A DNA stretch of 20,547 nt, from positions 1 through 20,547 of the forward strand of contig CAYXDC010000059.1 in NCBI GenBank assembly GCA_964463505.1, in the 5' to 3' direction. Below are positions 7,664 through 13,109 of the stretch, piece after piece. This stretch comes from JAJZSS01 sp964463505 (GTDB taxonomy: Bacteria; Chloroflexota; Anaerolineae; Anaerolineales; UBA4823). The position numbers were made by a program, and so were the translations under genes. The notes under the pieces are model-generated. The model saw only the letters and a program-made list of their open reading frames with translations. It did no database searches and was not told where the DNA came from. Positions within the stretch are counted from its first letter, which is position 1. Every line of letters starts with the position of its first letter.

Positions 7664-8065
7664 TTAGCTCTTCAGCGCTGTGCCACAGTGCGGGCAGGCA
7701 ACCCATTCGGATTGGATTGCTTTACCGCAATTAGGGCAATTCTGACCTGACGTAGTGGTGTTCATCACCGGCGGGGTCTGGGCAGTAGGGGGAGCTGGAT
7801 TTCTGTGACGCGACAGACCAACGATGGATGCGATGGCGCCGGCGATGAGCAAACCCACAATCGCCAATGGGATGAGCCACATTCCGACCATCGTCACACC
7901 ACCAAATGGCATGTGGTAACCGAAATTGCGATCCATCATGCCCTGCCCAATCGTCCAGCCACCCTCATTCCAAACGCGCAGGATAACCAGTGGAACAACC
8001 AGGACCAGGCCTAATAAAATCAGACCAATCAAAATTGCGATGATTGTAACTGTACTTTTGCTCAT
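7664..8065 (-). CDS. Small membrane protein with C-terminal zinc ribbon
   Basis: This is a 133-residue protein with two predicted membrane helices (about 6-29 and 62-84), a Pro/Thr-rich linker, and a C-terminal zinc ribbon with ligands C110, C113, C124 and C127 (CPNCGKAIQSEWVACPHC). The segment between the helices (41-62) is rich in Met, Gly and aromatic residues (MMDRNFGYHMPFGG). With the termini in the cytoplasm this loop would face outside. I recognise the zinc_ribbon module but no named family. The start at 8065 was chosen over the ATG at 8110 because GGAGG stands 7 nt before it and the protein then begins MSKSTVT directly before the first helix. Role unknown; scaffolding or metal sensing are guesses. 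Confidence 0.75.
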   Translation of the reverse strand: MSKSTVTIIAILIGLILLGLVLVVPLVILRVWNEGGWTIGQGMMDRNFGYHMPFGGVTMVGMWLIPLAIVGLLIAGAIASIVGLSRHRNPAPPTAQTPPVMNTTTSGQNCPNCGKAIQSEWVACPHCGTALKS

Positions 8066-8301
8066 TTGAAACCTCCAATACCGATAGAACTTACCCATTA
8101 GGATATCCAATGCCCAGCGGAACTCCTGACTGTATTAAATCATAGCTAGGACTTGTGTAAAAGTTATGAAGACGGGATAAAGAATAGCTTAAGGTTTTTC
8201 TAGCTGAGAGCTTTCGAGCGTATTTATGAATACCTTATCCAGGCTAATTGAGATATACTTTCTCGGATATCAATGGCGACAAGAGCGGAGGAGCGATACA
8301 G

Positions 8302-8979
8302 TTGACAGACATTCCCAAGAAGATTTCGGTGATCCTTGCAGACGACCATACTGTGGTGCGCGCCGGTATTCGCCAGATCCTGGAACACAGCGGCGATATC
8401 CAGGTGATTGCTGAAGCGGATAATGGGCTGAGCGCGCAAACGCTGATCCAGGAGCTGAAACCGGATGTGGCTGTGTTGGATATCCAGATGCCCAAAGCCA
8501 GTGGGATCGAAGTTACGCGCTGGGTGCGCAGCCATCTGGAAGGCGTGGGCGTGCTGATCCTGACGGCTTTTGACGATGATCCTTATGTCATGGCAGTCCT
8601 GCAGGCGGGCGCAAACGGGTACGTGCTGAAAACCGCCGATCCGGCAGATTTGATTCGCGCGGTGCAGGATGTTTTCGAAGGGAGATCTGCCCTGGATGCT
8701 GTGATCGCCAAAAAATTGATGAGCAGCCTGGCCAGCCGGCCGAAAACATCCCTGATTGAAGCCCTTACCGAACGAGAGATGGAAGTCCTGGCGCTGGTAG
8801 CCAAAGGACATACCAATAAGGCCATTGCGGTGCAGCTCAAAATCAGTGACCGCACCGTGCAGGGGCATCTGGCACATATCTTTGCCAAGCTACAAGCCGC
8901 CAGCCGGACAGAGGCGGTGATGCGCGCTGTATCCATGGGGTGGATCGCACATGACATTGGGAACATCTCCGAAACCTAG
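8302..8979 (+). CDS. NarL/FixJ-family response regulator
   Basis: This is a 225-residue protein. The receiver domain has acidic pocket D14/D15 (ILADDHTVVRAG), phosphoacceptor D60 (VAVLDIQMP), T88 and K110 (GYVLKTADP). The C-terminal LuxR-type helix-turn-helix (TEREMEVLALVAKGHTNKAIA, then ISDRTVQGHLAHIFAKL) binds DNA as a dimer. I place the start at TTG 8302, which has GGAGGAG at 8287-8293 with 8 nt spacing and puts the receiver domain at the N-terminus. An upstream in-frame ATG (8248) lacks a ribosome-binding site. It overlaps the start of the kinase gene by 29 bases, so the two form a cognate pair. Its targets are unknown, but a palindrome after the pair (10753-10768) is a candidate site. 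Confidence 0.92.
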   Translation: MTDIPKKISVILADDHTVVRAGIRQILEHSGDIQVIAEADNGLSAQTLIQELKPDVAVLDIQMPKASGIEVTRWVRSHLEGVGVLILTAFDDDPYVMAVLQAGANGYVLKTADPADLIRAVQDVFEGRSALDAVIAKKLMSSLASRPKTSLIEALTEREMEVLALVAKGHTNKAIAVQLKISDRTVQGHLAHIFAKLQAASRTEAVMRAVSMGWIAHDIGNISET

Positions 8980-10750
8980 CGCGCCTGAATACGGTCGCTC
9001 GTGGAGCGGTTTGCTCCAGCAGCTTTTCTTTTTCTTTATCCTGCCCCTGGCAATTTTGCTGATCGTGGTGACCTTTGGCAGCCAGGCGCTGCACGACCAG
9101 GCCATGCGCAGCATGGTAGGGGTGCGCGACGAGCGCGCCGTGCGTACCGCGGTGGGGGCTATCGAAGGCCGGGTGCGCCAACGGACCAACCTGTTAAGTT
9201 TGCTGGCTCTCCAGGCAGCGCCAGGTGCTCCTGGAGGATCGGAAGGCGCACATGCTCAGGCAGACTTCCTGGATGAGCAGTTTGATGCAGGTCTGGCGTT
9301 CGTGGAGCTGGAAGGTGATACCTTGCGGGTAGTAGAGGGAGCCGGTACACTGCGTTTCCAGGCGGATGATTTGCTTGAGTCTATCCAGCAATTATTGCAA
9401 AGTGGGGACGCCTATCGCATGTCCGATGCTCTTACGCATTCCACCAGCGGTGAACCATTACTGGTGATCCTGGTTCCGACGCCTGAAACCCAGCGTGTGG
9501 TGGTGGGGGCGTTCAGTGTGGCCAGCCTGGTGGAACCTCCTCTGGCAAATGCCCTGGTGGGTGAGCATGGGGCGTATTATTTGCTGGTAGATGGTTCCGG
9601 GCGATTAATTAATTCAGCAGGCTCGAGCCACTCGCTCACAGTTGTTGTCGAGCATCCTGGAGTCAGCCAGGTGCTCAAGGGCGAGAGCGGAACGGCCTAC
9701 GTGCAGGTGGGCGAAAGCGAGCATGTTGTAGTCTACAATGCCATTCCCTTATTGGGCTGGGGGTTGGTCAGTGCAGAGCCCTGGGAGATGGTTTCGACGC
9801 CGGTATTACGCAATACCCAGCTGGCGCCCCTGATCCTGGTACCGTTTTCGCTGTTGATGCTGGTGGCGTTGTGGTTTGGTGCACGGCAAATCGTAGGCCC
9901 GCTGCGCATCCTGGAAGAGCGCGCCGCACGCCTGGCTGCGGGTGATTTCAAATCGATTGAAGCGCCGATCGAAGGCCTGGCGGAAATTCGCCAGCTGAAC
10001 GCTGAGCTGGTGCATATGGCCCACGAAGTGCAGGCAGCGCAGCAGAGCCTGCATGATTACGTGGGTTCAATCACCGCCGCCCAGGAAGATGAACGCCGCC
10101 GGCTGGCGCGCGAGCTACATGATGATACCATCCAGTCACTGATCGCCCTCAAACAACGCGCCCAATTGCTGCGCCTGGATTTTCAAGCCCGCCTATCCAG
10201 CCCAGAGGTGGCCAAGCTCGATGAGCTCTCCATGCTGGCAGAGCAGACTATTGAAAACTTGCGCCGCCTGACACGGGCACTGCGTCCGATTTACCTGGAA
10301 GACCTGGGTCTGACCACCGCATTGGAAATGCTTGCCGGTGAAGTCAGCCAGACGGCAGGCATCCCGGTTGAGTTCCGCCAGATCGGCAGCCAGCGTCGCC
10401 TGGAGGACCCGGCCGAATTGATGATCTATCGCATGGTGCAGGAGGCGTTGAGTAATGTCGCCCGGCATGCCCGGGCACAGCAGGCGTCTGTGGAGATCGA
10501 ATTTGCCGAACAATTTGTATCCGTAAAGGTAGAGGATGACGGTCGGGGCTTCTCCATCTCACACAGCCCGGCTGAGTTTGCCCGGCAGGGACATTTCGGA
10601 CTGGTTGGGCTGGATGAGCGCGCCGATTTGATCGGGGCGCGTCTGGACATCGCCTCGACTCCCGGAAAAGGGACCAGGATCAACATATTGCTGGACAGAG
10701 CACCTGATACGCAAGCGGATTCGCATGATAAAAGCACCTTTCCTGTCTGA
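8951..10750 (+). CDS. Membrane sensor histidine kinase (HisKA_3 / NarX-DegS type)
   Basis: This is a 599-residue protein. Membrane helix 1 spans about 21-43 (LLQQLFFFFILPLAILLIVV). An extracytoplasmic sensor region of about 245 residues follows and resembles a Cache-like domain (YYLLVDGSGRLINSAG, VVVYNAIPLLGWGLVSAEPW). Helix 2 spans about 291-312, then comes a HAMP linker (ARQIVGPLRILEERAARLAAGDF). The dimerisation/phosphoacceptor helix RRRLARELHDD carries H390, and the ATPase domain has NVARHARA, VEDDGRGF and GHFGLVGLDERADLIGA. It would phosphorylate D60 of the regulator encoded just upstream. The signal is unknown. The ATG lies inside the 3' end of the regulator gene, with GGGGTGG 7 nt upstream. 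Confidence 0.92.
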   Translation: MTLGTSPKPSAPEYGRSWSGLLQQLFFFFILPLAILLIVVTFGSQALHDQAMRSMVGVRDERAVRTAVGAIEGRVRQRTNLLSLLALQAAPGAPGGSEGAHAQADFLDEQFDAGLAFVELEGDTLRVVEGAGTLRFQADDLLESIQQLLQSGDAYRMSDALTHSTSGEPLLVILVPTPETQRVVVGAFSVASLVEPPLANALVGEHGAYYLLVDGSGRLINSAGSSHSLTVVVEHPGVSQVLKGESGTAYVQVGESEHVVVYNAIPLLGWGLVSAEPWEMVSTPVLRNTQLAPLILVPFSLLMLVALWFGARQIVGPLRILEERAARLAAGDFKSIEAPIEGLAEIRQLNAELVHMAHEVQAAQQSLHDYVGSITAAQEDERRRLARELHDDTIQSLIALKQRAQLLRLDFQARLSSPEVAKLDELSMLAEQTIENLRRLTRALRPIYLEDLGLTTALEMLAGEVSQTAGIPVEFRQIGSQRRLEDPAELMIYRMVQEALSNVARHARAQQASVEIEFAEQFVSVKVEDDGRGFSISHSPAEFARQGHFGLVGLDERADLIGARLDIASTPGKGTRINILLDRAPDTQADSHDKSTFPV

Positions 10751-10752
10751 TA

Positions 10753-10768
10753 TAGGCATATATGCCTA
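10753..10768. promoter_or_regulatory. Perfect 16-bp palindrome, candidate operator upstream of the DoxX gene
   Basis: TAGGCATATATGCCTA is exactly self-complementary, begins 3 nt after the kinase stop codon and lies about 85 nt before the DoxX-family start codon. A 7-8 bp half-site inverted repeat is the size expected for a dimeric NarL-type regulator such as the one encoded just upstream, but binding is inference. A smaller hairpin GCGCC-AAAC-GGCGC follows at 10778-10791. Confidence 0.45.
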
Positions 10769-10851
10769 GTTTTAATTGCGCCAAACGGCGCTAATGAGTT
10801 AATGAAGTTGGCAGTAAGATGGGGATAAGAACTTAACCAAGGAGAGAAAAT

Positions 10852-11427
10852 ATGGCAACTCAAGCTGCAGCGCAAGGCTATACCGTTTCAGATCCACCTG
10901 TCGCAATTAATTTGTTCGGGCACACCCGTTGGGCATGGCTATGGCTGGCCATGCGCCTTTACATTGGCTACACCTGGCTTAGCTCGGGCTGGGGCAAGCT
11001 TTCCAATCCCGCCTGGGTACAGAGCGGCGAGGCTCTACAGGGATACTGGCTGAGAGCAGTCGCCATTCCCGAGGCGCCGGCACGCCCAGCGATATCATTT
11101 GATTGGTATCGTTCATTCCTGCAGACTCTGCTGGACAGCGGCAGCTATACCTGGTTCGCCAAACTGGTGGTCGCCGGGGAAGTGCTGGTTGGCATTGCCC
11201 TGATCCTGGGCGTGTTCACCGGAATTGCCGCCTTCATGGGTGGTTTCATGAACTGGAACTTCATGATGGCCGGCTCGGCCAGCGTCAACCCAATGCTGTT
11301 CACTCTGTCGATCCTGGTCATCCTGGCGTGGAAAACCGCCGGCTGGTGGGGTCTGGATCGCTGGCTGCTGCCTCTGCTTGGTGTGCCCTGGAAGCCGGGG
11401 AAAATCTTTACCAAATCGAGCAAATAA
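10852..11427 (+). CDS. DoxX-family (DoxD-like) membrane protein
   Basis: This 191-residue protein has four likely membrane helices: 26-45 (RWAWLWLAMRLYIGYTWLSSG), 102-121 (FAKLVVAGEVLVGIALILGV), 122-140 (FTGIAAFMGGFMNWNFMMAG) and 147-165. The family signatures are the first-helix segment RLYIGYTWLSSGWGKL, the segment AGEVLVGIALILGVFT and NWNFMMAGSASVNP. DoxD is the small subunit of an archaeal thiosulfate:quinone oxidoreductase; bacterial relatives are poorly understood and linked to sulfur or redox stress. The ATG follows AAGGAGAG at good distance. It sits 101 nt after the kinase gene, separated by a palindrome, and ends at its own hairpin. It may be a target of the two-component pair. Confidence 0.85.
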   Translation: MATQAAAQGYTVSDPPVAINLFGHTRWAWLWLAMRLYIGYTWLSSGWGKLSNPAWVQSGEALQGYWLRAVAIPEAPARPAISFDWYRSFLQTLLDSGSYTWFAKLVVAGEVLVGIALILGVFTGIAAFMGGFMNWNFMMAGSASVNPMLFTLSILVILAWKTAGWWGLDRWLLPLLGVPWKPGKIFTKSSK

Positions 11428-11447
11428 GCCTACTGGTTTCTACACAA

Positions 11448-11479
11448 AAACATCCCGCGGCTGCTCTTGCGGGATGTTT
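11448..11479 (+). terminator. Intrinsic terminator after the DoxX-family gene
   Basis: AAACATCCCGC (11448-11458) pairs perfectly with GCGGGATGTTT (11469-11479) around a 10-nt loop. The U-tract is short (TTTGCTTGTT). It lies 20 nt after the stop codon at 11427. Confidence 0.75.
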
Positions 11480-11545
11480 GCTTGTTCCTGGGCGTCAGGT
11501 ACAGGGCTCGGGGATGCCTGGGCAGTGAGACGGTTCATCGATTTC

Positions 11546-11574
11546 TTGACGCCTGGCCCAGGCTGTGGTAAATT
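11546..11574 (+). promoter_or_regulatory. Sigma-70-type promoter in a gene-free stretch
   Basis: TTGACG (11546-11551) and TAAATT (11569-11574) are exactly 17 nt apart, giving a start near 11581. An exact inverted repeat GCCTGG-C-CCAGGC (11551-11563) overlaps the -35 end and fills most of the spacer, a classic repressor position. Confidence 0.5.
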
Positions 11575-11580
11575 CCTGCA

Positions 11581-11732
11581 AATATGAGCGCAATACTCCA
11601 CGATAACCAGCTCGATCTCAACGCTACTACTCCAGGATGTGGAGCAGCGGGGACGGGTCGCGCCAGTCAACTGAGCGCCAGCTAAGGCAGCATGATCAAC
11701 CACCCAGGACCCCGTGAGCACGGGGTTTTTTT
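11581..11732 (+). ncRNA. Candidate structured leader or small RNA (about 150 nt)
   Basis: The gene-free interval 11428-11811 contains a promoter-like sequence, about 130 nt without a convincing ORF, and a strong terminator, which together define a discrete transcript. Visible structures are a hairpin CTCCA-GGATG-TGGAG inside a CGCT/AGCG stem (about 11620-11649), and GGGG-AC-GGGT (11649-11658) that can pair with ACCC-AGGA-CCCC (11702-11713). The second pairing uses the left arm of the terminator, so it could act as an antiterminator. The operon starting at 11812 lies 80 nt beyond. I do not recognise T-box, SAM, SRP, tmRNA or 6S signatures. It may be an attenuating leader, a riboswitch or an independent small RNA. 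Confidence 0.45.
11709..11732 (+). terminator. Strong intrinsic terminator upstream of the aminotransferase operon
   Basis: ACCCCGTG (11709-11716) pairs with CACGGGGT (11719-11726), leaving only AG between the arms, and is followed by an unbroken run of seven T (11726-11732). No protein-coding gene ends just before it, so it terminates either the candidate RNA from 11581 or a regulated leader of the operon at 11812. Confidence 0.85.
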
Positions 11733-11740
11733 GTATAAGA

Positions 11741-11784
11741 TAGGACTTACGCACTTGGAGTTACCCGGAACTGCGTAACTCCTA
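11741..11784. repeat. Near-perfect 13-bp inverted repeat, resembles collapsed insertion-sequence ends
   Basis: TAGGACTTACGCA (11741-11753) and TGCGTAACTCCTA (11772-11784) are complementary at 12 of 13 positions around an 18-nt centre. A second, mutually exclusive pairing is GGAGTTAC (11757-11764) with GTAACTCC (11775-11782). The outer motif recalls, from memory only, terminal repeats of some bacterial insertion sequences, so this may be a small non-coding remnant. It lies in the leader of the aminotransferase operon. Confidence 0.4.
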
Positions 11785-11811
11785 CAAGATTTTAAATCCA
11801 GGATGTGCAGT

Positions 11812-13107
11812 ATGACTAACCAGCCCGTTTTTGTGGTACCCGAAGCAAATCTGATCCCCACCAGCGAACATCTAAAAAGCATGGCGCCCATCCCGGCCTC
11901 GCGCATGTTCCTGATCAATAAATCGCTCAAGGTCTTTCGGGAGCAGCAGCCCGATAGCCCCACCTATGACGCCTCACAGGGCGATGGCGGCGCCAGCCTG
12001 CCAGGTGTGAGCGAGGCGATCTTATGCCAGGCGCTGGAGCTGCAGCTCGAGCATGGCAGCGCCTATGACATGCCTTATGGTTGCGATGCATTTCGCCGCA
12101 GTGTTTCGGAGACTTACTGGAAGCTGGAGCCAGGCCTGGGGATGGGGCCTGCCAATGTGATCGCCACGGTGGGCGGGCGCGATGCCCTGCTGAAAGCCTA
12201 CGAAGCCATGCTGGCCCTGGGCTACGGGCGGCAGGGGGATGCGATCATCGTCTCACGTGTGCCATGGATCTCGTACAATTGGGGGCCGTACGGTGTGGGG
12301 GCGAATGTGCTGCTGGCGCCAGGCGACCCGGCGCAGGGCTGGGCGTACACGGAAGAGAGTATCCGCGAATGCGTGCGCTTCGCTGAGAAACAGGGGCGCA
12401 AGATCGCCGGGCTGGTGCTGACCTGCCCGGACAATCCTACCGGCTTGACGCTCACCCCTGAAAGGCAGGCTGAGCTGGCACGCGCCGCCCTGGAAGTAGG
12501 CGTGGCTTATGTGTTGTTCGACTGGATGTATCACTACGTGACCGATGCGCAGCCTATGGACTTGAATGCTTTCCTGAAACTCTTCAGCCCCGAGGAACGC
12601 GCCCGGTTGATGTTCCTGGATGGCATCACCAAGAGCCTGGGCGGCTCCAATATCCGCAACTGCCACCTGCTGGCCCCCGAACCGGTGGTGAAATTCATCA
12701 CAGCGCGCGCCTCCCACGGGGTGATCCCTTCCTTTTACGCCCAGGCTGTGGCGATGGCCGCCTATAAAATGGGTTATGCAGAAGCCAGCCGCCTGATCGT
12801 GGAGCCGACCAATGCCAGCCGCCGTGTGCTGCGGCGTTTCCTGGACCAGCACGAGTTCACCTACATCCTGGGGCAGGGCTATTACGCCTTCATCCATGTG
12901 GGGCGTTGGCTGGCGCAGCGCGGCTGGGCGGATAGCGAGCCACTGGGACAGTACCTGGCGGAGCAGCACGGCGTGGCGATTGTGCCGGGGGCGTTCTTCT
13001 CACCCTTTGGAGGCGAGTGGCTGCGCTTCTCTTACGCCACCCCGCCTGAGCGCACCCAGGGCGCGCTGGAACGCTTGCTGCAGGGCTTGCAGGCACTGGA
13101 GGTGTAG
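11812..13107 (+). CDS. PLP-dependent aminotransferase (class I/II, fold type I)
   Basis: This is a 431-residue cytoplasmic enzyme. Features in order: the glycine turn ATVGGRDAL (118-126) that holds the cofactor phosphate, N208 in CPDNPTG, the D237-x-x-Y240 pair in FDWMYHY, the Schiff-base lysine K274 in DGITKSLGGSNIRN, and the carboxylate-binding R405 in WLRFSY. It would transfer an amino group between an amino acid and a keto acid; substrate unknown. The start at 11812 is preferred over the ATG at 11803 because AGGA (11800-11803) lies 8 nt before it and overlaps the other. The next gene begins 2 nt after its stop, so it is co-translated with the amidoligase fusion and probably makes or consumes one of that enzyme's amino substrates. 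Confidence 0.9.
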   Translation: MTNQPVFVVPEANLIPTSEHLKSMAPIPASRMFLINKSLKVFREQQPDSPTYDASQGDGGASLPGVSEAILCQALELQLEHGSAYDMPYGCDAFRRSVSETYWKLEPGLGMGPANVIATVGGRDALLKAYEAMLALGYGRQGDAIIVSRVPWISYNWGPYGVGANVLLAPGDPAQGWAYTEESIRECVRFAEKQGRKIAGLVLTCPDNPTGLTLTPERQAELARAALEVGVAYVLFDWMYHYVTDAQPMDLNAFLKLFSPEERARLMFLDGITKSLGGSNIRNCHLLAPEPVVKFITARASHGVIPSFYAQAVAMAAYKMGYAEASRLIVEPTNASRRVLRRFLDQHEFTYILGQGYYAFIHVGRWLAQRGWADSEPLGQYLAEQHGVAIVPGAFFSPFGGEWLRFSYATPPERTQGALERLLQGLQALEV

Positions 13108-13109
13108 CC

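Noticed and set aside
11581..11732. T-box, SAM riboswitch, SRP RNA or 6S RNA
   Set aside because: None of their conserved core sequences was found; only a generic structured leader can be supported.
12253..12969. Minus-strand frame of 238 codons
   Set aside because: It is antisense to the aminotransferase, whose cofactor residues are intact.
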